From contig NC_066590.1 in NCBI RefSeq assembly GCF_905475345.1, positions 5,061,501 through 5,125,500 on the forward strand: a stretch of DNA of 64,000 bases, written 5' to 3'. The notes below the pieces were generated by a model. The model saw only the letters and a list, made by a program, of their open reading frames with translations. It made no database searches and had not been told where the DNA came from. A program made the position numbers and the translations under genes. Source of the stretch: Vespula vulgaris. Lineage: Eukaryota > Arthropoda > Insecta > Hymenoptera > Vespidae. This document shows positions 37,101-51,440 of the stretch, one piece after another (the first letter of the stretch is position 1; every line of letters begins with the position of its first letter).

Positions 37101-39966
37101 ATGTTCTAGAATCGTGTTTGATCTTCCGTCTTTGTTAAAAAGGGGTCAACGTTTCGAATTTTTACTCGAGAGTCGTCTTCTTTCAAATAAGTTTCGAAGT
37201 GGTCAGTGACGTGTCAACGATGCTCCAAGCTGCGACGTTGTTACGAACTCGCGTGGCGAATTAGCATACTGGTTATGGATATTTTCATGCGATCCTACCT
37301 CGTCCATCAGAAACGTGAGCGAACTCACGCTTCTCAACGGAGAGAATATCATTTAGCTTCTCGATAAAAGACGTTGTCACGCTACCAGCGAAAGATCGCG
37401 CTTTGCGTTTATATTAGGACCGAGGCTGACTAGCTAGCAAGCGCATGGTCAAGGCAACGATACGCGTCCGACCATGACAAGCGATATTTTTTTCCTCTTT
37501 GTTTCCTTTTTCCTTCCTTTTCTTTTTCTTTTTCTTTTTTTTTTTTTTATTTCAATCGTAAACCGTAAAAAATATGACGTAATTTGTGTTTCGCACAAAA
37601 TGTTACATGTAATATTTTTTTCTTCGCTTTCAAGCAAATAAAAAAAAGTATTTAAATGAGTAAAAATAAAAAAGGAAAAAATGAAAACGCGAATGCGACG
37701 GCAACACTTTGTTTCTCTTTTCTTTCTTTCTTTTTATTTTTTGTTTCCTTTTCAATTGACTATTATAAATTGGACGGTATTTCGTTTCGATAGCGAAACT
37801 TCTTTTTGAAAACGAATTTCGATGGATGATGACATCCTTGTTTCAGGATAGAAGCCAGTTATTGCACGATCGATCTACGAGGACACTCTCCCACTACACG
37901 AACGACCTACTTCTTCGAGGTACTGGCTTCGATTTCTTCCTTACTCATGTCTGTACAAGTTTCGACCTGTCTTCCTTCCATTCAGCTCTTCCATTCTTAT
38001 ATACTAGGTGTAACGTCAAAAGGAAATCAGCGTACGATAAAAGAAACCATCACTTACTATCGAACATCGATCCATCGATCCAACCACGAAAAATAGAAAT
38101 GATTTCGATCGAACGTTTCTTTCTCAAAACAAAAAAAAATGATACCTCACAAATTCATTTTCAATTCGAGAAGGATCGTTTTCTCGAATGAGACGTCCCA
38201 CCCTATAAACCTAAGTGTATTACGTAGAAGATATACCCTTTTTCGAGTTCCACCTTTCACATTCCCCTTTTTAAGTCCGAATATCGGCCGCTTGTAAAAG
38301 TTCCATTCATCTTAACCAGCGGGTTGCCACTTGCTCGGTGCAGTTGCACTCCTGCCATTGAAGAATTCAATGAAAAGGAAGATATAAAAATGAAAATAAA
38401 AAAAGGAATAAAAGAATTAAAAAAAAAAAAAAGAGAGAAAGAAAGAAAAGTAAAGAAAAAAAAAACAATAACAAAAAAAAATCTTTCAACAGTTTCCCCA
38501 TCGATCCTACGAGAAAATGTTTACGACTTGTAGCGAATAAAATCTTAGATCGAAGTCGATCGATCCTCCTGCCTGTTGCTTTTCATCGTGAAACGCAACA
38601 TCCCTTGCACAATAATAAAGAGTCGAGTGTATGTGTGTTGCGAGAATCGTTCAAAGTGCAGGTGCATCGTCGTCGATCCAAAGTCACATATAAGCTAACG
38701 TTCAGTGATTCGAGACCGTGGTAAATCCCCGGCCTTGCCACTCACACAAACCCATCGAAGAAACCACCCACGCAACTTAAAGCGTACGAGAGTCGAATAA
38801 TGTGAGTACATCGTACGTACGTAGAGACGTTAGCATGCGGTTACGTAGACGGCACGCTCCGTGACGTAGAACACAATTTTATCTCGCGTTACTGACCCGT
38901 TTTTCGTAACGAGAAAATCAAATCGACGTTTTATTATTTTTTCTTTCTTCTTTATTCAACTACTAGACCGGTCTACCGGCTGTTATCTAAAATTTACATG
39001 TCACCTCGCACGCTCCGCGGTGCAGAAAGATTCGCGTCCAATCTTATCGCGACACGCGACCTCCGCTTATATTTATTTTTTTTTTCTTTCTTTTCTCTTT
39101 TTTTTTCCTCTTTTTTTATTCTTTTTTTTTCTTCTCCCTTCGACTAAGTACCCAAACACGAACAACGCGTTCGTCGATATCGTCAATTAAATTTATTGCT
39201 TCTCACGAATCGTGAGAAACTATTATTGAATTTTATCATCTCGATCATCTGACACTGATCAATATCGAAATGAAACGAAGCAAATCGCGAATAAAGCGTT
39301 AATGACGGATTAATACTTGAGACGAGATCTTAACCATATTTATAGAAAAAAAAAAAGAAAAAAGAAGAAATAAGAAGTATAGGTAAGCGATAAATAATTA
39401 TTTGAATCGAATACTTTATTAGATTAATCGTTTCTCGATATTACCTATATAACTTTATTTCTATCTGTTTTCTTTTTTTTAAAGATAAATAGCTTACGTT
39501 TAATTGATCGTTTATCTCGAACGCGTGTGTCGAGAACGTTAAAGAAATCGATCCGTTCCTCTCAGGTATCGATTTACGCGTTAGATATAATAGATCTGTC
39601 TGTTGTTAAAACGCCGATAAATTCTAATTCATCGTCTGTCGATGCTTGAAATAAGAGAGAAACGTAGAATGATGAACCGTAGAAAGAGCGCGTTCGTACG
39701 AGAAACGAAGAGAATACCAAGCACGAGTCGACGGTAGAATCGTATGAATCAGTGGCGAGCAAGTGTAACGACCGAGTGACGTCAAGAGGATTGCACAACG
39801 AAGCACGCCGGTAATCCCAACCGTTAGCTCGATCGATTTCTCGATCCCTTCTCGTGCACGGGCGCACGCATACGGAAAGCGAGGCGATCGAGGACACGCA
39901 TTCGGATCACGGAATTCGGTATTTATCGATCTAGAGATCTCTTTCTCTACGAAATCATCATATCGT

Positions 39967-39975
39967 CAAGGTCAA
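39967..39975 (+). promoter_or_regulatory. FTZ-F1/ERR-type site (TCAAGGTCA)
   Basis: Exact match to the extended nuclear-receptor half-site bound as monomer by FTZ-F1 or ERR. A single site could be chance. Confidence 0.25.
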
Positions 39976-41124
39976 TCAAAGAGAAAAAATATCGATAATC
40001 GATATCGTCGCGTAACAATGCTTTGCTTTTGAAAAGATAAATTTTCTCTATTTCTTTTCATTTTTTTTTCTTTTTTTTTTGGATCCATACGAAGGAGGAA
40101 AAATTCGTGAAAATTCGAGAAAATCCACGAGATTTTATTATCATCGATTTTCTAAGGACGGACTTCATTTCATTCGGTATTCGGTATTTTATAAAAGATT
40201 TCGAAAGAAACTGGAAAAGCGTCTATCGTCATCCTTCGTATCGTTCCTACGGAAGAGATCGAATGTTTCCACAATCAGATCTTGCAACTTGGATCGCGAT
40301 GAAAGGAAAGTCGACTCTGATCGATGGGACTTCGCGATCAAAAGCAAGTAATGAATCCATAAGGAATTCGTCTCTTCGAGAGTTCTTCGCTTTTTTCTTC
40401 TTTTTTTTTTCTTTTTGGTTTTTGTTTTCTTCGGAAGAAACTCCATCGAATGAGAACGAAATAAATCGGTCTGTCTTCTCATTCTAATCTTCCAAGTCCA
40501 TCATCCTTTGATAATTATGGTCGAAGATGCAACTTATTTGTTAAATTCTGTTTCTTTTGATTATTCAGCGTAAAAAACGTGTTATGTTCTAAGTATCCAG
40601 TGAAAGTGCATAGCAATAAGATTAATATGATCTATCATTAACATATTACAAGGATTCGATCGTAAAAAGTTAGACATTGATGAAAATCAAAAAATAAAAT
40701 CAAAATCGATCCCTTTCAAGTCTTCTTTACCGCATAGATCTATCTTAATTTTCTGTTATACCTTTGACTACTTCGTTAAAGATTTTTTATTTTATTACAC
40801 CCAGATAACTTTGCGTATCCTGTTCGATGAAAAAAAGACATACGTATATATTTATTTTTTCTATCGCCATGACATATCTATATTCGTTGCTTTCCAGACG
40901 AAGGAATGTAGCGGGTTATTTAAAAAGAAAAAGAAAAAATAACTATGGTAAACGTTACGATTTACGTCATAAATATCCAACGTCTGTCCACGAAAAGGTG
41001 CGTAGATCAAACTAACTAGAAAAATGTGCAATCACGGATAGAACATAACGTTTCCATTCTATTGATTCTGCGGAAATCGGGGATCTCTTCGATGTTTAAT
41101 AAAGCAAATATCCATGAGATAAAG

Positions 41125-41128
<4 letters not shown>

Positions 41129-41165
<37 letters not shown>
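41129..41165. repeat. (GA)n microsatellite
   Basis: An uninterrupted GA run of about 36 nt. Confidence 0.95.
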
Positions 41166-41168
<3 letters not shown>

Positions 41169-42935
41169 GCTAATTGTGCACATTTCGTTATTACACATAC
41201 ACGTAATATGTGACGCGATTATTCTAAGAAGATTCTTATACTTCTCAATGGAGAAACTCCAAATGGTCTAAGTAACGTTTCGTTGGAAACTTTTGTCAGC
41301 TGTAATAAAACAACTTTCCGAAAGACTTTTGCGCCAACGCATGATCGAAAATAAAGACAATTTAGTCATACCACATATAGAGGATATAAGATGCGTTTCT
41401 CTAACGATAAACAAATCTATTACGTTGCGTTACTACGCGTAGATATTAATGAGAAATAATAGAAACACTCTCAGAAACATTCCATTTTCGACCTCAATTA
41501 TTTTTCTTAGCTCCGATCATTCTTATGACGTCTTAAGGATCTAATAATTTTCTCTTCGAGGAAGTTTAGAAGATTTCGCGATATGATGTGTCACAGTATC
41601 GATAGATAAAAGTTTCCTTTCAAAGAGAATGAAAGAGAGAGAAATATGTATCTTACACATGTTTCACATGTTCGCGTAATTATTAGATAAATCTTTCCAT
41701 CTAACAACGCGTTAACTCTCGATCCTCCTATCATCGGATCTATTTTTCCCCGTACTGGATGTACTCCATTACATCGCATCGTTACGTTCTCCGTATCCTA
41801 TAATAATCTCGTAAGAAGGAATTATCACTCTGTCGTAAATTCAATCGATCGATATATAAATCGAATCAAATTAAAAAATCTCACTTTTTCCCGAAGGAGA
41901 ATCTTTTTATACGATGATAATACATCAAACACAAAGTTGCAAGTTACAAGTTAAATAGATAAATAGAGAAAAAAAAAAGAATGAAATATCTCGTTTCAGT
42001 ATAAAAAAAAAAGATACCTACAGATATCGAGAACGATCGATTCAGTTGTTCTCGCAATTAATAAAAATCGACGAGCTATTCGGTCGTTATCGTTGATCTA
42101 AAATTAACTCAAGTCACGAGAAGATCTCTTTCTTGGTTCGGAACGGGCGTTGTTACGTTTCCTTTTTTTACTCTCTCTCTTTCTCTCTTTCCCTTGATAC
42201 TTTCAACGACGTCATTCGCTCGAACAAAAATAGCTTCTTCAAGCTTTCGATATGATTTACAGGTGCGATTAAAAGCGAGAGAGAAAGAGAGAAAAGGATG
42301 GCACGTCAATTAACGACAATGAAGCGCGTGTCTCACCTTTTCTCACTTTTCCCATCTCTCTTTCTCTCTCCCTCTTTCGACAAATTTTATAGACGTCATT
42401 CATACGCCGATTATCGTTCCTTCGATATATTATTTCGTGACTTATCTCACGATTATCATTTAACATAGAAACGTTCGAGGCTCGTTATGTGATTCGAAAA
42501 GACGTACACGCGTTGCAACAGACAAAGGAAAAATTCATGGTAATGACGTTCCAATCTCTTATCTGACGAAGAAAAGAGAGGAAGAAAGTTCCGCAGGAAA
42601 ATAGAAAAAAGAAAGAAGAAAGAGAAAAGAAAAAAAGGTAGGTCAAGAGCGAAATAGAAAATTTGTATGGCTGATCAAGGTAAATTCTAAAGATAGACAC
42701 AACGTGAGCTGGCACTCGTTTATCATTTTCGCGGTCAAGGTACTTACACGCGCAAATACATTCGCATAAATTCGCATCACGGTATAATACCTATTATGCG
42801 CGCTATGGTTCATTCAGATACTCGAAGAAATTTATACGTTCTTTAACGCATATGCGTAAATCGATCGATCATTCACGAACATCCCCTTCTTTCTCTTCTC
42901 ACGCTGCGTGTATCGTTCATCTCTCTTTCCCTCGA

Positions 42936-42960
42936 CCATGGTCAAGACCTTGACCTTGGC
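42936..42960. promoter_or_regulatory. Nuclear-receptor half-site cluster
   Basis: GGTCAAG (42940-42946) and CTTGACC (42949-42955) form a near-perfect inverted repeat with a 2-nt spacer. The following TGACCTTGG is the reverse of CCAAGGTCA. Two overlapping extended half-sites of the FTZ-F1/ERR/HR39 type therefore sit in 20 bp, next to a CCATGG palindrome. Confidence 0.35.
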
Positions 42961-44330
42961 CTTCTGACTACAACCGTTGTTGACTCATTCGTCAATAAGA
43001 TAACGCATTATGTATGTCTACTTTTGGTTTTCACCTTATAATCCATTTAATCGACAATTAATATTTTTCTAATTGCTTCTACCATTTATTTGAAAACTCA
43101 TCGAAAACACGAAGGAAATGTAATTAATATGCAGTTAATTTACAACTGTACATAATGTAAATAAGTATTTACCCCATTTTAATCGATTCATTTAATGAAT
43201 ATTATCGAAACTATTATTAACGACGTTATTAACGACGGTTTTCGTGTATCGACAAATTATCGACTTTCTTTTCAAATATTTCACCGTATATCAAAACTCA
43301 TTTCGATGACGACAGATCGATCAGTTACTCGATTAAAACAAAACCTTCTCTATTTCCAAATTCTAAAATTAAATAGATCGAGGAACAGGCAAGTCTCCCA
43401 AAAGGCAAAATTCTTCAATGATTTATCTTTTTTCTTTTCTTTCTTTTTTTTCTCAAGAATCATCGAGTTCATTTCACTTCGTTTTGTTTTAAAGAAACGG
43501 CTCTTACGTCGATATCTCGCATAAAATGAAATAGATCCTATCCAAATTAAAATACACGCGAAACGAGAGAACCTTTTCGAGACGGCTTTTTATTCCTTAA
43601 CAAACGGTAATCAAAACGCTTGTAAAGTCATGCACGCTGAGCATCGTTTTGCTTCGTTTCGTCGAAAACCGCAGAAACGAAAGGTGATACGCCTCACGTT
43701 GACTTTTTGGTGGTCAACGTAATCCAAGTTTGTTTTAGAGATGGATCGTAATGGAGACTCTTCGATTATCGATCAAGATATCATCGTTGAATAAGAAACG
43801 AATGAATCTAACAAGCTTCCTTTCGAAGATGAACCAAAGTATTACGTTTGGAAAAACCAATGATGATCCTCGTCGATCGTATCGATTGCAACGTGACGAG
43901 ATCGCGTGAACGTATAGGATCTACACGATAAATAAATTTAGGCTGAAAAAGTAACAGGTAGTACGCATATATGTATGCATGTATATGTGCGTATGCTTAG
44001 TACATCGAGTTCCAAGTCTTCTGAATCATTCTACGCGCGGTAGGTACATGAGTCATGTGAAAATTGTAGGTGGAATCCGTGAAAATGTTCAAAGTTCACA
44101 TGGATTTTTCAACGTGAATTAACTTAACTCTTTGAATCAACATTATTTACGATCGAAAATCATTTTTGTAAGGATCCTTTTCGTAGATCGTTCGCGTTCG
44201 TTCACACTTCGTTTTTCGTACGAAGACTCGAGGAATTAATATATATATATATATATACATTTGGAAAATAATCGTATGTTAAAGAGAACGAAGAAAAAGT
44301 CGACTGACTCGGCTAACAGGTGTATTAGAA

Positions 44331-44350
44331 TGCCGATGAAGTCATCGGCA
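44331..44350. promoter_or_regulatory. 20-bp dyad, arms TGCCGATGA / TCATCGGCA
   Basis: Perfect 9-bp inverted arms separated by 2 nt, in a non-repetitive, moderately GC setting. The form is that of a dimeric DNA-binding site. No factor is recognised. Confidence 0.4.
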
Positions 44351-46702
44351 ATTTGATTAAGTAACAACGCTAGCATAACCGCCCCATTACACGGATCATT
44401 TTCTTTGGAGCAAGGCCTTTACTTCGATCGCTATTTATAATTTTCCATTGGTTTTACGATCCTCCTTCTCCTTCGAACGATCCCTCGCTTCGTCACACTT
44501 CTTTTATTTCTATTATTTTTCTTTTTTTTCGAAAAAATACACCTCCGAACACTTTTTGTAATCATCATGGAGGACGATAAACAAATGGGACAGGAATTTG
44601 CATCGCGTTTAACTGCACAGTTTCTCAGAGTGATTCATTTGCTACAACCTTTCCTCTCTCTCTCTTTCTCGAATATGCTGAAACAAGTCGAAGAAAAATA
44701 AAAGAATTCATACGAGCGGAGGATCTAGTATTTAAAAAGAAAACCAACAACAACAACAAAAAAGGATCTGACGCGTCTTTGAAAAGGTAATAAAACGAAC
44801 GCGAACGGCAAACGTTATGCGCGATTAAGTAATATTTATTATGCCAGATAAAGTCTAATCGGTTTTGTAATTCTTCCTTAGAGATTAATTGTATTGTATA
44901 TGTATGCGTGTTAATAAAAACATAATTGCAACTACTTATTATTCTTACTGATACAACTTTATCTGTAGATAGAAGTAAAACGATTTAGCACTGTGCGAAG
45001 TAATTCGTTCAATGAATTATGTATAATTCAAATAAAGGAAATCTACGTCAAGTAGAACTATCATTCCTCCTAGTGAGATGTTCAAAACTCTTGTCTAAAG
45101 GTTGTAAGTGTCGTGTGAACCGGACACGTTACGTGAGTTTTACACGACTAGTTTAGTTTAATGTCCTACTTCGTCCTTTACGTGCCTCCTTTATAATCGT
45201 GAGGGAAATATGAATTCTTATAGTTTCTATATACATATATATATATGTATATATATTTGTATATACCCTACGGGTGAAGCAGAAACCTTTGAACTCTTCC
45301 TTCATCCTGTTACCCTATTACTCTGGTATCCTACAGGACACGTGTCTTGGTGCTACCAAGGGTATAATAATATGTATCTCTGGGAAACGATCGGAATTTC
45401 AAAACTCTCGTATCATCCCTTTCTCGTATTCACGTAACGCTTGTAAAAAAAAAAAAAGAAAAAAGAAAGGAAAAGAAAAGAAAAGGAGGAGGAATCTATT
45501 TCTCCTATAATTTCTCAATGGAACTTTATAAAAAAAAAAAAAGATCCTACGAGTCTGAGATAATCTTAAAATGAAAATAATCCAATCGAATTTCTCGAAT
45601 CAACCCTCTACGTTTCTTCCTCTTTGGGGATTAATAAAAATAGATAAAACTAGGAATTCTAATGGCGTCGATGGAGACATCTGTATAACGAACGATTAAC
45701 CTGTTTGTCCACCCACACACATAAACACACATATTTGTATATACATAGATAAGTATATATAGAATGATTTCGAGTTAAAATCCCACGTAGGATGTAAGAT
45801 ACGCCCGTTTTCTCTCTTTCTTTCTCTCTCGAACTTCAACACGTATACACATGTGAACGTGTGTATATATTATATGTGTGCGTACAAGAAATCCATAGCG
45901 AACTTCTTTACCGATTGAAAGGATCTTCTCTATCGACCGAAGAAAAACATTTGTTCGGCGTAATAATATCTAACACGCTTGCGCAAGAATCACTGCAAAT
46001 CTCGCGTGCCAAGAGGATTTGTTATCGTCTACGTTAATAACAGTTTAACAGGAAGAAAGAAAAAGAAAAAGAAAAGGAAAGAGTTTTGCTTGGCGCTCAC
46101 TTTCTTCGAAATCTGGATAATTATGAATATCTTGAATCACGACACGTGTTTATGATTCAAATCACGAATCCTTTAATTAATATGTTTCAATCCTATTTCT
46201 TACGTTTCATTAATGTTACTATATTATTTTGAGTAACATTTTAAAAATAAACATTATCTCTAATGTTTTATGTTTCAGTCACGTTCCTTTGAATGATATC
46301 GTTAATCGAACTTGTCTTTTCTTTTCTACATGAACTCATTTAAACGATCTTCTTACTATACTCCTTTTAAAAAATTATTTGTTGATGACGTTAGAGGATT
46401 CTTGGTTTGTATCGATCCAAATATAAGATGCACGCAATATTTCATACGACACAAGTCGAACAAATAATATATATTATGTGTACGTATAAAATAATATTAT
46501 ATATGTATACAATACAAAGAAAGACTTGTTAATTATAAATCAAGGATGAAACTCACACGACAACGTTCATTAATACGAATACATTTATAATGAACGGGAT
46601 GATTAATCCTTACCTTTTCTAATAAAATATCGCTCGATTCATATAATCCAATCGACGTATTTTAATGAACGATACTCATCGAAAATTTGGAGAATGTCCC
46701 TT

Positions 46703-46757
46703 CGAAAAGAAGGAGAGATAGAGATAGAAAGAGAGAGAGAGAGATAGAGATAGAGAC
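46703..46757. repeat. (GA)n/(GATA)n purine-rich repeat
   Basis: A purine-rich stretch of GA dinucleotides with GATAGA steps at both ends. Confidence 0.85.
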
Positions 46758-47274
46758 TTTTCACTAACTGTAAGATATAATAAATAGCTATGGGGTGATG
46801 AGAAAATAGATTTTGATAAAAAAAATGAAAAAGAAAACAAGAAAATCCATAAAAACTACACATAAGAGGAACTATTCAACGCACGACTGAAAGCATACTG
46901 ACGCCTCCTCGTCGTATCGGGTCAAGCTTAACTTATTGATCTCGTGTTTGGCGTCAACCTGTAGAAGAAAGAGACAGAGAGACAGAGAGAGAGAGAGAGA
47001 GACAGAAAAAGAGAGAAAAAGAGAGAGAGAGTATACGTGCCAAGTATTTCAGTTACCATTAACTATGCATTACATATTTTGCGTACGACACGAAACGAGA
47101 AAGCACATGTGTATTTGAAACTAACTTTCGAAGTTTGGAAAGTAAATTCTAACTCTTTATCGAGCGGAAATGGGCGTATCAAGGCAGAAATTTTTTCTTG
47201 GAAATTTATATGTTTAGCGACTCTTATACTGACCTTTCTTTATCTCGATTCTATTAGAAGATCATAGGTCGTAA

Positions 47275-47314
47275 CGTGTTGATTCCACCTATGTACGTAC
47301 ACGGAATCAACACG
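47275..47314. other. 12-bp perfect inverted repeat (CGTGTTGATTCC / GGAATCAACACG)
   Basis: Arms 47275-47286 and 47303-47314 are exact complements around a 16-nt loop that itself holds the palindrome TGTACGTACA. It is too short for a typical microRNA precursor. It could be a cruciform, a dimer binding site or a decayed MITE. Confidence 0.5.
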
Positions 47315-49361
47315 AACACGGCTTGTTAAAAAGTTTCGAGAATTTATGATACAAACGATGACAAAATTAATATAACAAATTGATAACGATTCGTATAGAT
47401 CTGTTAAAGATCGAGGAATTTATTTATCGCACAATTATCCAAGTAATTCCGATGAAATTTCTTTCTTTCTTCTCGTTTTTTCTTTTTCTTTCTTTCTTTC
47501 TTTTTTTTTTTTCATTTGAAAAACCCACGTAAGTATCAGATAAAAGATATCGGACGTTGTAAATGGAATTAGAGAGGGATTAGAATTATCGTGGATCGTA
47601 AAATTCAACGAAACGTTCGTCGTTTCGAGAGATAAATAAGAGATTAAATAAAAAAGAAAAAAGAAGATCCTATTAAAACCCACTCTAGCGAAAAAGAATT
47701 GTTACCTTGACGATGATATTTCGATATTTCGACACGTGGCATTTTAAGTTTACGTGTCCAACAAATTGATACAATTAACGTTATAATATCGTGACTAACG
47801 AGTTCGTTAAACGAAACTGTTTCAACCGGCTATTTTCTCATGATACGATCGAAAACATAAGACCGTGACCTAAATCTTAGATCGTCGATCGAACTTGTTT
47901 TTTCTTCCGAAAGGAGGAGTTAATGGGTCGTTTCTTTACTTTGTTCTTTTCTTTTTTTTTCCAAACGAAAGGAGAATGGAATAAGGAATTATTTTTTATA
48001 AAGTTATAGCACTAACAAGTAGGTATATTACTAACAAGTATGTATAACTTTAGAGACACGAACGAAGTATGGAAATAGTTATTGTTATCAACGTATAACG
48101 ATCGAAGATAGGTAAACGTTGGAACGTTCCCAAAATCGATATAATGACGATGGTTCATGGCCATTGGATACTAATGTAAGAAACCGTGATAGAAATACCA
48201 GAGTCAATTTGTACGCATCTAATAGCACGTGACGAGCGAGTGAGCGAACGATCGAAGAAAAAGAAAAAGAAAAAGAAAAAGAAAAAGGAAGTGTAACTTG
48301 CTAACGTAGCCATCAAGGATATTCTCTTATATAATAATCTTAATAGAGTTACTGGTGCTATTGCATACTATTAAACGTAACGACAATATTATACAAGCTG
48401 GGACACTTAAATAAAAATCATCTAGAAAGCTAGAAATTACTGACGAATTTTACTCTCCTAATATTTGCTCGACCAAGGAATCGAAGAAAATCTTAATCTT
48501 ATAATGGTCAAATTGCGACAATGAAAACAATAGTGAAAATTCTTACCTTTATTATAAAACTCACAAATTTCAAAGCGAAGATCGAAAAGGTTGTCTCCGA
48601 CAGTTAAATTCCTTAATATTCGAGAGTAAAACAGCAGCCGACGGGCGTAGAAACTTGATGGTCGCGAGTACACTGCCGGTGTCTCTGAGTATTTCTTACG
48701 AAGAGCTGGTATCTTTTCAAGGTCGGGATAACGGTGCTACCAATAGGGAGAAACGTTTCGCCGTTGGGCTTATCGTCTTGTTAGTTCCTTCTCTTGATAC
48801 TATTGCCAGTTACTCGAACATTGAACAGCTTCGTGGATTTAATCGCTCGTGGTATAAATTCTTCGATCATTCTACGAATTGTTAAAGAATTTGATAAAGA
48901 AGCTGAAGTTGATTCGACGACGAATCAATGAGAAAATTTAATGGTATCAAAAAGAAATTAGAAGAAAAATCACGCTTACATCAGCGTCACACAGAAAGAG
49001 AGAGAGAAAGAGAGAGAGAGGAACGACTCTGGTCGAATATATCGCTTGTACTAGTTCGATAGTAGCAGAGAGGAAGAGTATCAGCTAGTAGTGAGCTATA
49101 TAGGTGACTCCAACTCGTTCTCTTACGTACTTTATGTACATACACATGCATATATATATATATATAACTATGCACGTGTATATACGTATCTATGTTTGTA
49201 GATGGTGCTTCGTCGTATACTCGCTATGAGAGAAGTGAGGCGCTTGCGCCACTTGTGGGCGACCTTTATTTACATGGAAACTAGCATGCGGGCGTATGCA
49301 TGAGCTATTCAACAACGATCGAACACGTGCAGTGGGGAGTGAAAATAATCACACACGTTGC

Positions 49362-49434
49362 CTTCTACTTCTACTTCTTCTTTTTCTTCGTCTTCTTCTT
49401 CCTCCTCTTCCTCTTCCTCTTCCTCTTCTTCCTT
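49362..49434. repeat. (CTT)n/(CTTCCT)n pyrimidine tract
   Basis: About 70 nt of CTT and CTC triplets. The glutamate-rich minus frame is an artefact. Confidence 0.9.
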
Positions 49435-49767
49435 GAAGTTAACCGTTAGTCTTACAAACTTTCGATACTTTTCTCTTCTAACAAATTCTTCTCTTACTAT
49501 ATTCTTTTCGTAACTCTTCCGATATCTCTCCATAATGTCTCTCTTAAATATGTTTCTAATACGACGCGAATGACAATTTTTCCTCACTGATCGTCGATTC
49601 TTGATAAATTCTATCTTTCATTTTTGTTTTTTCTTTCTTTCAGAAAAGAAAAAGAAATACGTACGTAACTTACACTAGTCTTTGATGCACTGTTTATACT
49701 TCCGATATTCCATGAATCATCGTGGAAATGCAATAGTGATGGATAGAATTTGTATACATATAGATAG

Positions 49768-49769
<2 letters not shown>

Positions 49770-49811
<42 letters not shown>

Positions 49812-49823
49812 GCATACGTACAT

Positions 49824-49859
<36 letters not shown>
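49770..49859. repeat. Compound (TA)n, CATA, (CA)n, (TA)n repeat
   Basis: Two TA runs separated by a CATACGTA and CA-rich bridge. Confidence 0.95.
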
Positions 49860-50473
49860 CTATAATATTTGATTTATCGCGATCTACTAAACACAAGCAG
49901 GTGTTCCCACGCAACGTAATCGCGTACGTACGAAACTCGACGACTAGACGCGAATGATAAAGCCTCGTGAGCGTATGCTCGAACGAGACGTATATTTGCA
50001 CGAAGTTCAAACTAACATAAGAGGCATGCCGGCATGCTTACGTAATGTCTGGCTCGTCGTGAAGTGTTTACTAACCGCTCTGAAAACATGCCTAACGCGA
50101 CTTTATTCGACCCAGAGTTCGCGGTTATGTCAAATTATGCAATTATATTGCATTCCAAGGACAAATGAATATTCATTTCATCGACGTACTAAGACATTGT
50201 TATCCGATAGGGTGAATTAACGTTCATGATTTTTTTTTTAGACGACCGGGTTAAATTATATATCTATTGCAAAATTTTACCGGTTGACAATCTCTTGATC
50301 TGTTCTTTTCTTTTCCTTAAAAACAAATTGAATTTATCGATCGAATAAAATTAGATTAGAGTTATTCCGAACTCTATAGTTTGTTTGGTCGATCTAAAAT
50401 TAGTAAGATTCGAAATTGCTTCCGGATTGCTAAAACCTACATATTTCTACTAAATCTATTTCTAGTTTAGGAT

Positions 50474-50533
50474 ATACATACATACATACGTACGTACGTA
50501 CGTACGTACGTACATACATACATATATATATAT
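50474..50533. repeat. Symmetric (CATA)n-(CGTA)n-(CATA)n-(TA)n repeat
   Basis: Seven or so self-complementary CGTA/TACG units lie in the middle, flanked by CATA units on both sides and then TA. The whole tract can fold back on itself. Confidence 0.9.
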
Positions 50534-51368
50534 GCACGCGCGTTTTCTTTAGAATTTACCTGAAATATCTTATTTTATAATTTCGACGAAGCGACAAAAT
50601 TCTAGTTAGGATGATTCTTGCCCAAAAAATTTAACATATGTTACAAAATTCCTTTCTTATCTAAATAAACGAATCGACGTTGCATTCGGGTAGGCATTCA
50701 AACATAAATCTGTAAATCGACGTTCCAGTCGAGATGACACGAGATTGAACGGGGAATCACCCGGTGTTTTGTACAATCGGGAAAACCCATGTAATGTTAA
50801 TTATTATAATTGTATATCGGCGTGTAAATATACGAATTAATGCAATTAATTAGCTTATTTTATTTTTCCATTAAATATACGTAGATAAACGTAATCACTG
50901 ATTTTTCCATCATCATCGTTGCATCACATTGACCTCAACATTGTTGAGCAATACATCTCCAAGAGTGTTTCTATAAATCTCGTATCATCTAACGTTTACA
51001 TTTCAATAGATTAGATAATAAATTTTTCCGATCCATCCGATTAGATAATAAATTTTCCATAGACCGCTAATACGCTTAGTTGGTATAAATAAGAATGGTC
51101 CATTTAAAGGTGTTATCCATCGAGTTCTCTACGATACTATTTAAGTCTCGTTAATGTCTCGTACTCGCGTTCCGAGTTAACTTCGCGGAAAAGACGCGAG
51201 GCTACGTCGTAACTCGACGAGGTGACGAGTAAGCAGCGCCTATGAATTTTCATGATTTGCACGAATCGTCGTCGTCTTACGCAGAACCGGTCTATCCGTT
51301 CCACGAGTTGCCTTTCGTGCTTCTTAAAGGAATGGATTCTCCGTTGCGTACTTGCTACTTCTCCTTGT

Positions 51369-51440
51369 ACGTACATATATATATGTGTGTATGTATGTAT
51401 GAATGTATATACGTACGTACGTATGCATGTATGTATATAC
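51369..51440. repeat. (GTAT)n-type repeat
   Basis: TA, TG and GTAT units with CGTACGTA in the centre. Confidence 0.85.
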
